9,885 bases of DNA, taken from Methanobrevibacter sp. (lineage in GTDB: Archaea > Methanobacteriota > Methanobacteria > Methanobacteriales > Methanobacteriaceae). The stretch's first letter is position 1. Every line of letters begins with the position of its first letter. Both the position numbers and the translations under genes were made by a program. The notes under the pieces were generated by a model that was not told where the DNA came from, ran no database searches, and saw only the letters and a list, made by a program, of their open reading frames with translations. The stretch lies in assembly GCA_017652345.1 (NCBI GenBank), contig JAGCBE010000016.1:1-9885 (forward strand), in the 5' to 3' direction. This document shows positions 1-5,300 of the stretch, in pieces.

Positions 1-1
1 A

Positions 2-292
2 AAACATATAACGGATGCCTATGTTGGATTTGCCCCTGATTATGATTTATTACATATTAAAGGTAATAAGAATATTTATTGGTTTGGTTGGTATGATGAT
101 GAAAGATGGTTCTTAAGAAAAAAGTCGGCAATAGATTTTATTAAAAAGAATAAAAATTATAGAATGACCGACCTTACTAGATGGCTTTTCTTTTGGATGG
201 TAAAACCAGACGATTGGAGATGTATTAAAAAAGAACCATTTGATTGCACTTATCATAAAATAAAAATAATTGATTATAGAAAGGAGAATTAA
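2..292 (+). CDS. 5'-partial aromatic-rich phage protein, unknown function
   Basis: The reading frame is open from the window edge and ends at TAA 290-292, giving 96 visible residues without a start. I do not recognise the family. The visible part is rich in Trp, Tyr and Phe (a YWFGWYDDERWF stretch near the beginning and RWLFFWMV in the middle) and in Lys, with no clear hydrophobic helix long enough to call a membrane segment. The next gene's ribosome binding site (AAGGAG, 281-286) lies inside its last codons and the next ATG is one base after its stop, so the two are probably translated from one mRNA. It belongs to the run of small accessory genes in this part of the phage genome. Confidence 0.7.
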   Translation, partial: KHITDAYVGFAPDYDLLHIKGNKNIYWFGWYDDERWFLRKKSAIDFIKKNKNYRMTDLTRWLFFWMVKPDDWRCIKKEPFDCTYHKIKIIDYRKEN

Positions 293-293
293 A

Positions 294-479
294 ATGACTT
301 TTGAAGAAGTTTTACCAAAAATGCGACAAGGATATGAGGTCGGATTAGAAAAAACAGTTGAAGATGATATTTATAGAATAAATAATGGTGAAATGGAACG
401 ATTACGGTCAGATGGAGAATGGTTTCCAACCTTTCTGGATGGTCGTGAAATTTTGTCCAATAACTGGTATGTAAGATAA
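294..479 (+). CDS. Small phage protein with a Tad2/DUF2829-like sequence pattern
   Basis: This 61-aa protein starts at ATG 294, placed by AAGGAG at 281-286. An upstream in-frame TTG at 270 lacks a ribosome binding site and overlaps the preceding gene, so I rejected it. The N-terminus (MTFEEVLPKMRQGYEV) and the C-terminus (EILSNNWYV, residues 52-60) match the general layout of DUF2829 proteins: M-x-F-x-E-x-L-x-x-M-x-x-G-x-x-V at the start and a D/N-D/N-W-x-V ending. Some members of that family are Tad2 proteins, which sequester the signalling nucleotide of the Thoeris anti-phage system. The resemblance is by eye. The protein is shorter than a typical Tad2 (about 80-90 aa), so the function is only a suggestion. 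It sits with other tiny genes, a usual place for counter-defence genes. Confidence 0.75.
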   Translation: MTFEEVLPKMRQGYEVGLEKTVEDDIYRINNGEMERLRSDGEWFPTFLDGREILSNNWYVR

Positions 480-488
480 GGAGGAAAA

Positions 489-704
489 ATGAAAAAATAT
501 GAAGTACAATATTGGGAAAAGGTATCGGTATGGGTAAAGCAAAGGGTTCTTATCAAGTCGGATAAAAAACCAACAAAAAGAAATCTAAAAGATATAATTG
601 AAAAAACTGGATGTGATTTTGAGGATTCGGATTATAATTGGGAAACTATGGAAAACGAAGATTATGACTTTGATACAGATTTTAAGGCGGAGGAAGTAGA
701 ATGA
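489..704 (+). CDS. Small acidic-tailed phage protein, unknown function
   Basis: This 71-aa protein has an excellent ribosome binding site (AAGGAGGA just before the ATG at 489) and follows the previous stop by 9 bases. The N-terminal half is basic and strand-like (KYEVQYWEKVSVWVKQRVLIK). The C-terminal half is strongly acidic, with many Asp and Glu in residues 43-71. The layout resembles the many small phage proteins of the form MKKYEV-x-Y with an acidic tail, for which no function is established. Its stop overlaps the ATG of the next gene (ATGA at 701-704), which indicates translational coupling. The acidic tail could mimic DNA, but nothing else supports that. Confidence 0.8.
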   Translation: MKKYEVQYWEKVSVWVKQRVLIKSDKKPTKRNLKDIIEKTGCDFEDSDYNWETMENEDYDFDTDFKAEEVE

Positions 705-841
705 ATGTATTATTATTGTGGCTTATTTATTGTGTCGGTGTTATTATTATCGTAAGCATTAGCAATAGAGAAAATGCTATTTTATGGGTTTTAATGTGGA
801 TACTATTTGAGCTTATGAAAATTTCAGATAAAATGCAATAA
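701..841 (+). CDS. Small two-helix membrane protein
   Basis: This 46-aa protein starts at the ATG that overlaps the previous stop (ATGA) and ends at TAA 839-841. It has two hydrophobic segments, about residues 3-19 (LLLWLIYCVGVIIIVSI) and 26-41 (AILWVLMWILFELM), separated by a short polar turn (SNRENA), with a short polar C-terminus (KISDKMQ). Two short helices joined by a tight turn would form a membrane hairpin. Phage holins and superinfection-exclusion proteins can look like this, but no lysin gene is next to it, so I do not name it a holin. An alternative ATG at 705 is in another frame and gives only 16 residues. Confidence 0.65.
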   Translation: MNVLLLWLIYCVGVIIIVSISNRENAILWVLMWILFELMKISDKMQ

Positions 842-855
842 ATAATAGATTTTAC

Positions 856-884
856 TTGATTTTTTCAAAAAAATTATATATACT
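856..884 (+). promoter_or_regulatory. Sigma70-type promoter for the 906-4936 gene run
   Basis: The -35 box is TTGATT (856-861) and the -10 box is TATACT (879-884), with exactly 17 bases between them. The start of transcription is expected near 891, leaving a very short leader that contains the AAGGAGG ribosome binding site of the gene at 906. It lies in the only real gap (842-905) of the left gene run and would drive the small genes and the glycosyltransferases downstream. Confidence 0.65.
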
Positions 885-905
885 AAAAATGTAAAAGGAG
901 GGTAT

Positions 906-1268
906 ATGATTTATCATTACAGGGGATTTACTTATAGTATAGGTGGGGATTTGATTCGTATATTTGATACGAGGGGTTATGAAGTTGGACAAGTAAAATT
1001 GAATCATAAACTTAATCACCCATCTGCACAAAAATTCATAGATAAAGCTATTGATAAAAAGCCAAAGGTTAGGATTGGATTATTTGAAACAGAACCTTAC
1101 CTATGGGATGTGTATGAAAATGGCAAAAAATATCTTGGTTCTATACGGCAAGAAAAGAATGGAAAATATAAATGTTTCAGAGCTGATGATGCATACAAGG
1201 TATTTATTGGAAATTCAGTAAAAGATATAATGGATTATTACCGAAAAATTGCAAAGGAGTTAAAATGA
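906..1268 (+). CDS. Hypothetical phage protein (120 aa)
   Basis: The start at ATG 906 is fixed by AAGGAGG (895-901). It is the first gene behind the promoter at 856-884. I do not recognise the family. The N-terminal half (YRGFTYSIGGDLIRIFDTRGYEVGQV) looks like a small beta-sheet unit. The C-terminal half has another strand-rich stretch, then a helix (SVKDIMDYYRKIAKELK). The composition is basic and aromatic with no Cys pairs, signal peptide or membrane helix. Its stop overlaps the next ATG (ATGA, 1265-1268). The layout suggests a small soluble accessory protein made early in infection, which is inference from position only. Confidence 0.8.
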   Translation: MIYHYRGFTYSIGGDLIRIFDTRGYEVGQVKLNHKLNHPSAQKFIDKAIDKKPKVRIGLFETEPYLWDVYENGKKYLGSIRQEKNGKYKCFRADDAYKVFIGNSVKDIMDYYRKIAKELK

Positions 1269-1417
1269 AAAAGGGGGATGAAGTATATTTTTTTAATAGC
1301 AAAAAAGAATTAAAGAGGGGGATAATAATAAGAAAAGAAAATGGTGGATTTGTGATAAAAACTGGAAACGGAATATATAGAAGGAAATTTTCTAACATTG
1401 GAAAGGTTCAAAAATGA
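1265..1417 (+). CDS. Small basic protein with possible SH3/KOW-like fold
   Basis: This 50-aa protein has ATG 1265 overlapping the previous stop, and its own stop at 1415-1417 overlaps the ATG of the next gene, so it is coupled on both sides. An AAAGGAG stretch lies just upstream (about 1254-1260). It is rich in Lys and Arg. The pattern KKGDEVYFF...KRGIIIRKENGGFVIKTGNGIYRR alternates strands and glycine turns, as in small SH3-like barrels of the KOW/DUF2187 type, where a G-D-x-V opening is usual. Such domains often bind RNA or DNA, but assigning a target would be guessing. Confidence 0.7.
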   Translation: MKKGDEVYFFNSKKELKRGIIIRKENGGFVIKTGNGIYRRKFSNIGKVQK

Positions 1418-1773
1418 CAGACTGGGATAAATATGGAAAAAGGGAATTGCTTAACTTACCACAACGGTCTTGGCGAATAAAGGAAAGCAAATATGATGGG
1501 TTATTGTTAATAAGCACAAAAAGAAAACACGATAGTGGATATTGTGATTTTGCCGTTGCTGGAGAAAACCGAGGGAAGCCAGTTGAATTGATTGGCTATA
1601 TGGATGATTTTAGATTCGGGAACATATTAAAAGAGGTAATTATAAAGATTCCAGCCATGACATTGGCAATAGATTGTTCAATGTATGGAGTGTTCAGAAT
1701 CCACGCTAGTGGGTTTAAACTTTGCGTTGGTGAAAATTTATCAACGACTAATTGGTGGCCAGAAAAGGAATAA
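1414..1773 (+). CDS. Hypothetical phage protein (119 aa)
   Basis: ATG 1414 overlaps the preceding stop (ATGA). I do not recognise this protein. It begins with a charged segment (TDWDKYGKRELLNLPQRSWRIKESKYDG), then a strand-rich core with several Cys and Gly residues, and ends in TNWWPEKE. No catalytic motif, membrane segment or signal peptide is evident. The following gene probably starts at GTG 1778 behind a ribosome binding site (AAAAGGAA) inside this gene's last codons, so both are likely on one mRNA. Confidence 0.75.
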   Translation: MTDWDKYGKRELLNLPQRSWRIKESKYDGLLLISTKRKHDSGYCDFAVAGENRGKPVELIGYMDDFRFGNILKEVIIKIPAMTLAIDCSMYGVFRIHASGFKLCVGENLSTTNWWPEKE

Positions 1774-1777
1774 GATA

Positions 1778-2062
1778 GTGGTTACTAAAAAGAAAAAAGG
1801 TATAAATATATACAAAAAGACATTTCTGTGGGGATGCTGGGATTGTTATAATTTTCCTTGTTTTCGTAAAAAGAGCCATTACAGAAAAGCATTAAGGCAA
1901 AAAGATATAGCTGATGACTATAAGAAGGATTATAAGGTAAAAAGTATATCAAGTAATTATGTTTGCGAACTAGACCCGTATCAAGACGACAAGGCTATGG
2001 CGTGGAATGAAAGACGGTCTTGGAAACGAAATAGCAAAAAGAAGAAACAATGGGAGAAATAG
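1778..2062 (+). CDS. Small, very basic Cys-containing protein, unknown function
   Basis: The frame is open from 1685, but the first 30 codons overlap the previous gene and lack a ribosome binding site. I place the start at GTG 1778, with AAAAGGAA at 1763-1770 at a good distance, giving 94 aa. The protein is extremely rich in Lys and Arg (TKKKKG near the start, KRNSKKKKQWEK at the end). It carries a cysteine group, CWDCYNFPC (about residues 20-28), which could bind a metal. The charge suggests nucleic-acid binding, but no known domain is visible. It ends exactly one base before the ATG of the Stealth-like gene, whose ribosome binding site (GGGAG) lies in its last codons. Confidence 0.6.
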   Translation: MVTKKKKGINIYKKTFLWGCWDCYNFPCFRKKSHYRKALRQKDIADDYKKDYKVKSISSNYVCELDPYQDDKAMAWNERRSWKRNSKKKKQWEK

Positions 2063-2776
2063 ATGATTGACTTAGTTTATATCATGGCTGATAAGGAATC
2101 TATAAATAATGACCTAGAATTGCTATATTCTTTGCGTAGCGTAGAAAAATATGTTGGGGATTATAACAATATCTTCATAACAGGTAGATGTCCAGACTTT
2201 ATAGATAGAAATAAGGTAATCTATACACCTTGTAAGGATATTGGTGCCCCTATGACTAACCATTGGCATAAGGTAAGGGAAACGATTATTCAAAATGAGC
2301 TGGATGGCGACTTCGTTTTAATGTATGATGATATATTCTTTGTGAAACCAACTAATTTAACTAACTATCCATTTTATCAAAGGGGCAAGTTAGGAGAAAG
2401 TACGACAGGTGGAGAACATTATCGGGCTACATTACTAAATGCTAGGGACTTTCTTGTAAGGAAGGGGTATAATAATTATGACCATGAATTACATATACCT
2501 TGTATTTATAATGCTGATACTTTTATGGCATTGGATAGATATTTCATGGCTTTAAAGGATGATTGTCAATCTATGGCTGTAAGGAGTGTATATGGCAATA
2601 TGGCATTTGAAGAACAACCTTATCGTGGGGATATAAAGATACGAAGCCAGATGGAACGGGTAAAATATGCTATTGGTGTAGCTGATTGCTTTTCAGTAAG
2701 TGATGATATGTTTCAATTTGATACTTATGATTGGTTAAAAAAAGACTTAGGAAAACAAAGTAGATGGGAGAAATGA
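2063..2776 (+). CDS. Stealth-like glycosyl/phosphosugar transferase
   Basis: This 237-aa protein shows the CR2 pattern of the Stealth family, whose members transfer sugar-phosphate or sugar units during capsule synthesis. It has LYSLRSVEKY (21-30), a strand plus Pro-Asp-Phe (IFITGRCPDFI, about 37-47), and the catalytic-type acidic pair in VLMYDDIFFVKP (residues 85-96, Asp89-Asp90). These correspond to the family's L-x-Y-S-L-R-S and F-x-x-x-N-D-D-x-F motifs. It is shorter than full Stealth proteins, and the CR1, CR3 and CR4 regions are not obvious, so a compact phage version is likely. It opens the glycosyltransferase cassette and probably works in the host cytoplasm on a nucleotide-sugar substrate. 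The acceptor is unknown; host surface glycan or phage virion are both possible. Confidence 0.8.
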   Translation: MIDLVYIMADKESINNDLELLYSLRSVEKYVGDYNNIFITGRCPDFIDRNKVIYTPCKDIGAPMTNHWHKVRETIIQNELDGDFVLMYDDIFFVKPTNLTNYPFYQRGKLGESTTGGEHYRATLLNARDFLVRKGYNNYDHELHIPCIYNADTFMALDRYFMALKDDCQSMAVRSVYGNMAFEEQPYRGDIKIRSQMERVKYAIGVADCFSVSDDMFQFDTYDWLKKDLGKQSRWEK

Positions 2777-2782
2777 AAAGAG

Positions 2783-2980
2783 ATGAAAGATATACAAGAG
2801 GTAAAAAAAGAATTTGATGGTTTATCTTTGCAAACGCTAGTTATGTTAAGAGATGCATTGATAGTTGGATATATACAAAAAGATATACCAGAATCAGTGA
2901 AACAGAATCTATCTATTTTAGATAAAATTCTTGCTGATGTATTAGATAAATATTTTAATAAAGGTGTTGGAAATGATTAG
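2783..2980 (+). CDS. Small helical protein between glycosyltransferases, unknown function
   Basis: This 65-aa protein from ATG 2783 consists almost entirely of predicted amphipathic helix (KKEFDGLSLQTLVMLRDALIVG and SVKQNLSILDKILADVLDKYF), with no membrane helix or known motif. The nearest ribosome binding site is GGGAG (2766-2770), rather far at 12 bases, so translation may depend on coupling from the upstream gene. Its end overlaps the start of the GT2 gene by 8 bases. The conserved spacing inside the cassette suggests it is a real gene, perhaps a partner of a transferase, but that is inference. Confidence 0.65.
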   Translation: MKDIQEVKKEFDGLSLQTLVMLRDALIVGYIQKDIPESVKQNLSILDKILADVLDKYFNKGVGND

Positions 2981-3746
2981 TATCTTGATGTCATGCTATA
3001 ATTCTAACCTTGATTATTTAAAAGAGCAGTTAGATTCCATTTTTAATCAAACAGAACAGGATTTTGAACTTATAATTCACCTTGATAGTGAAGATTCTGT
3101 TAAAAATGGGAATATAAGAATTTTTATTGATAACTATGATACAAAAAAGATAAGGATAGATTCGGGTCGTCATTTAGGAACTTCAAAGGCATATAATTTA
3201 CTGCTTAAAGAAGCTCGTGGAGAATATATTTGTTTTTGCGACCACGATGATATCTGGCGTTGGGATAAGTTAGAAATTGAACTTGCATTTCTAAAAGCAC
3301 GACCTGAATTAGATTGTGTATTTGGATGGCTAAATTGGTTTGGGGCTAGGGAAAAGGCAGAAGCATTTGAAATAAGTGATGAAGATATATCTAAGGAACT
3401 TCCATTCTGGCAACCAATAAAAAATCCAACAGTTATGTTTAGAAAAGAAAGGTTTGGGGAATATGATAGCCCGTATGATAAATGTAGCGATTACTGGTTC
3501 TGGTCTAAACATTGGGATAGGCATTACCACTTAATACCGCAATTTATGGTAAATTATCGTAGACATAATGGACAAATAACAAGCAAAAAGAATATAGTTA
3601 GAGAACAAACGGCTAAAATTATCCAACGAAATATGGCTATGTTTGGGAAGGATTTGGATTTGGATACCTGTAAAAAGTTAGATAGGTATTCAAAGACTTA
3701 TGATGAAGGGCTTAAAAAGAAAATACAAGTGGAGATATTTGGATGA
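2973..3746 (+). CDS. Family 2 (GT-A) glycosyltransferase
   Basis: The protein has 257 aa when started at ATG 2973, which has AAAGG at 2960-2964 in front. A GTG three codons earlier is possible but less well placed. It begins with the GT2 signature SILMSCYNSNLDYLKEQLDSI (about residues 3-23), the nucleotide-binding strand and helix. The metal-binding motif is CDHDDIW (89-95), an expanded DXD. The region GTSKAYNLLL (69-78) matches the family's G-x-x-x-A-x-N motif, and YRRHNGQIT (195-203) matches the C-terminal segment common in rhamnosyl- and galactosyl-type GT2 enzymes. No membrane helix is seen, so it is a soluble, cytoplasmic enzyme using a nucleotide-sugar. Sugar and acceptor cannot be read from sequence. 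Confidence 0.92.
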   Translation: MISILMSCYNSNLDYLKEQLDSIFNQTEQDFELIIHLDSEDSVKNGNIRIFIDNYDTKKIRIDSGRHLGTSKAYNLLLKEARGEYICFCDHDDIWRWDKLEIELAFLKARPELDCVFGWLNWFGAREKAEAFEISDEDISKELPFWQPIKNPTVMFRKERFGEYDSPYDKCSDYWFWSKHWDRHYHLIPQFMVNYRRHNGQITSKKNIVREQTAKIIQRNMAMFGKDLDLDTCKKLDRYSKTYDEGLKKKIQVEIFG

Positions 3747-4936
3747 ATATTGTTTATTGTTTGGATGATAATTACGTATCTTTAGCTGAAGTGTCTATCC
3801 AGACGGTAAAGAAGTATAATCCTAGTGCCAAGATAATTATTGTATCTGAAAAGCCTATTGAAGTAAATGGAGCCGATGAATATTTTGTACAGCCATTAAA
3901 TATGGAATTAAGGCATAAAGAGGAAAAAGATAGGATAAGTGATGCGACATATTTAAAGTTATTGTTAACGGCTGTATTACCGTATGATAGAGTTTTATTC
4001 TTGGATGGTGATACGATATGTCAAAAGCCGTTAGATGAATTATGGAATAAAGACGTAAAGTATATGGGGGTAACGGAAGGACACAATTATAGCAAAATAC
4101 AGGCTAGAGCGTTGGGGTTAAGGAGATATGCGCTTTCTGGTATGTTATTGATGAATTTAAAGAACTTGCGAGAGTATAATTTTAGAGAAAAATGTTTTAA
4201 GGTATTAAAAGAATGTAAAATACCAGATAATTTATTTCAGCATGAGGAAACAGCGATAAATTTAACTTTAAATAAAGAAGGTAAATTAACGTTTTTGGAT
4301 AAAAAATTTAACTATTGCCATAACAGGGAATATGATAATCCTATCCCTGAAGAAAAAGCGGTAATATTGCATATTTGCGGTAAGGATAAGAGTTATATGT
4401 ATCGGTTTATGAAATATCCCGAATTGATGAAGATTGTTCCTGAAATAAAGGAAAAAAGGGTTGCTATTGTGGGAAATTCCGGGATAATTTTTAATGGTAA
4501 ATGGGGAAAAGATATAGATGACCACGATTTTATAATTCGTTTTAATAGAGGCTTTATAAAGGATAAAGAATGTCAGGGGAGTAAAACAAGTTTGTTAATC
4601 TTGGCCTGTCCTATGTCAGGGGCTGAGATGGAGTTTTTTAAGCCAAAGTATGTTGCCAATAGAAGCAAGAGCTATATAAATAAAGCTGATTTTACTATAA
4701 ATAGTTATGAGAGAGCTGTAATAAAAAATAGTTTAGGTGCTCAACCTAGTACTGGTTTTATGGCTGTAAATATTTGTTTATCTTTTGGCGCAAAAGAAAT
4801 AGATTTATATGGATTTAGTTGGGATGGTATATCATGGCCGAATGACCCAAAATATAAAACATTACATGACATGGCTAAAGAAAAAGAGATTATCTTAGGC
4901 TGGCAAAATGCTGGGTTATTAAAAATTCATAAATAA
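3743..4936 (+). CDS. GT8-GT29 fusion glycosyltransferase
   Basis: This 397-aa protein starts at an ATG overlapping the GT2 stop (ATGA), with GGAG 3731-3734 upstream. Residues 1 to about 230 are a GT8 (glycogenin/LgtC-like) domain, with MNIVYCLDDNYVSLAEVSIQ at the start, the DXD motif in LFLDGD (85-90), and the family His/Gly/Lys motif in LHICGKDK (209-216). Residues 238-397 match GT29, the sialyltransferase family. They show an L-motif (VGNSG 243-247 and DIDDHDFIIRFN 257-268), an S-motif (PSTGFMAVNICL, 335-346, then LYGF 355-358), and the VS motif H-x4-E (His375, Glu380). All key motifs are present, so both domains look active. The fusion suggests two successive sugar additions. GT29 members use CMP-sialic acid, but the donor here is not proven. 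Confidence 0.88.
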   Translation: MNIVYCLDDNYVSLAEVSIQTVKKYNPSAKIIIVSEKPIEVNGADEYFVQPLNMELRHKEEKDRISDATYLKLLLTAVLPYDRVLFLDGDTICQKPLDELWNKDVKYMGVTEGHNYSKIQARALGLRRYALSGMLLMNLKNLREYNFREKCFKVLKECKIPDNLFQHEETAINLTLNKEGKLTFLDKKFNYCHNREYDNPIPEEKAVILHICGKDKSYMYRFMKYPELMKIVPEIKEKRVAIVGNSGIIFNGKWGKDIDDHDFIIRFNRGFIKDKECQGSKTSLLILACPMSGAEMEFFKPKYVANRSKSYINKADFTINSYERAVIKNSLGAQPSTGFMAVNICLSFGAKEIDLYGFSWDGISWPNDPKYKTLHDMAKEKEIILGWQNAGLLKIHK

Positions 4937-4954
4937 AACGGTGGTTGCTCTATT

Positions 4955-5201
4955 TGGATGGGAGGGGGATTCGAACCCCCAACTGCACTTTCGTGTCGTC
5001 TTATCCGTTAAACGACCCCACCCTAATATGGATACGATAACGAGGTTTAAAGAGCCCACTGATATACGCCCTTCCTTGGATTTACTAAGATATGTGTGTA
5101 CAGGCACAGTCATAGTATTTGAATGGTCGCCGTCCATTCGCCAAGGATGTTGTTTCTTTGTATCGTTCAAAGGTATGGCTAGTACAAAACCCTCATCCAC
5201 T
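4955..5201 (-). ncRNA. Candidate structured RNA ending in a tRNA-like domain
   Basis: A minus-strand promoter at 5236-5208 predicts a start near 5201. The roughly 250 bases that follow are clearly richer in G+C than the flanks. They contain pairing elements: TTTTGTA (5188-5182) with TACAAAG, a hairpin GAATGG/CCATTC with 7-base loop (5139-5121), an enclosing 7-bp stem TCCTTGG/CCAAGGA (5147-5141 with 5079-5073), and an inner stem TACTA/TAGTA (5117-5113 with 5087-5083). Together these fit a three-way junction. Its 5' end (TGGATG, 5199-5194) is complementary to the 3' end of the tRNA-like part (CATCCA, 4960-4955), so the molecule could close on itself. Open frames across it on both strands have no homology I recognise. 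No known RNA family fits. Confidence 0.5.
4956..5022 (-). tRNA. tRNA-like element lacking a full anticodon arm (possible tRNA relic)
   Basis: Read on the minus strand, GGTGGGG (5022-5016) pairs with TCCCATC (4963-4957) as a 7-bp acceptor with two G-U pairs. The T-arm is perfect (GGGGG, TTCGAAT, CCCCC; 4980-4964). A D-arm fits as GTTT/AGAC with a loop containing GG (5013-4998). Only 16 bases remain between the D-arm and the T-arm where about 21-22 are expected, and no 5-bp stem with a 7-base loop and a U33 can be drawn. The best local fold is CAC-GAAA-GTG, a tetraloop in place of an anticodon loop. No amino acid can be assigned. It may be a decayed tRNA or the tRNA-like end of a longer RNA. 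Confidence 0.55.
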
Positions 5202-5207
5202 ATTTAC

Positions 5208-5236
5208 ATTATAGAAAATTTTTATAAAAAAGTCAA
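5208..5236 (-). promoter_or_regulatory. Minus-strand sigma70 promoter of the structured RNA
   Basis: On the minus strand, TTGACT (5236-5231) is followed after 17 bases by TATAAT (5213-5208). Transcription is expected to begin near 5201, directly at the first bases of the GC-richer region. There is no ribosome binding site behind it, which fits an RNA gene better than a protein gene. Confidence 0.65.
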
Positions 5237-5237
5237 G

Positions 5238-5294
5238 ATAAAAATATGCCCTTCCGTATTCGCTGTGCTATGCCTTTAGCGGGAAGGGCTTGAT
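5238..5294 (-). ncRNA. Candidate ~57-nt small RNA ending in a hairpin and T-run
   Basis: The promoter at 5329-5301 predicts a start near 5294. The transcript immediately forms a stem GCCCTTCC/GGAAGGGC (5289-5282 with 5255-5248), with an inner CGCT/AGCG stem and a one-sided AATAC bulge. A run of five T (5244-5240) follows three bases after the stem, as in an intrinsic terminator. The size, the very strong promoter and the lack of an open frame fit a small RNA. The alternative is that the hairpin simply terminates the 147-aa gene upstream. Confidence 0.5.
5248..5289 (-). terminator. Hairpin plus T-run, minus-strand terminator
   Basis: The 8-bp GC-rich stem GCCCTTCC/GGAAGGGC is followed on the minus strand by ATATTTTTA. 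It lies 27 bases beyond the stop of the 147-aa gene and just before the next promoter, so it would end both the mRNA of that gene and the predicted small RNA. The loop is long (26 bases), so efficiency is uncertain. Confidence 0.5.
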
Positions 5295-5300
5295 GGTTAT

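Noticed and set aside
270..293. TTG 270 as start of the Tad2-like protein
   Set aside because: It overlaps the upstream gene and lacks a ribosome binding site, while ATG 294 has AAGGAG at the right distance and gives the family-like opening.
857..880. Possible terminator from the TTTTTT-C-AAAAAAA stretch after the membrane-protein gene
   Set aside because: It is an A-T only pairing without a GC stem and lies within the spacer of a well-formed promoter.
1685..1777. Upstream ATG 1685 as start of the basic Cys-containing protein
   Set aside because: The 31 extra codons lie inside the preceding gene in another frame and have no ribosome binding site. GTG 1778 has a good one.
4956..5022. An ordinary tRNA with an assignable anticodon
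   Set aside because: No arrangement gives a 5-bp anticodon stem with a 7-base loop and U33; about six bases are lacking. Naming an amino acid would be invention.
4919..5200. 93-codon open frame on the minus strand beginning with GTG at the predicted RNA start
   Set aside because: It runs straight through the tRNA-like element into the end of the glycosyltransferase gene, has no ribosome binding site, and shows no family resemblance. The open frame is better explained by the higher G+C of a structured RNA. A leaderless peptide remains a remote possibility.
4955..5201. A standard tmRNA
   Set aside because: The conserved 5' segment with the GGATTCGACG-type D-loop and a short tag frame ending in Ala-Ala-stop are both absent, and the length is below the usual 350 or so bases.
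4941..5279. 112-codon open frame on the plus strand
   Set aside because: It crosses the tRNA-like element and the hairpins antisense to the predicted RNAs, has no ribosome binding site, and reads like translated structural RNA.
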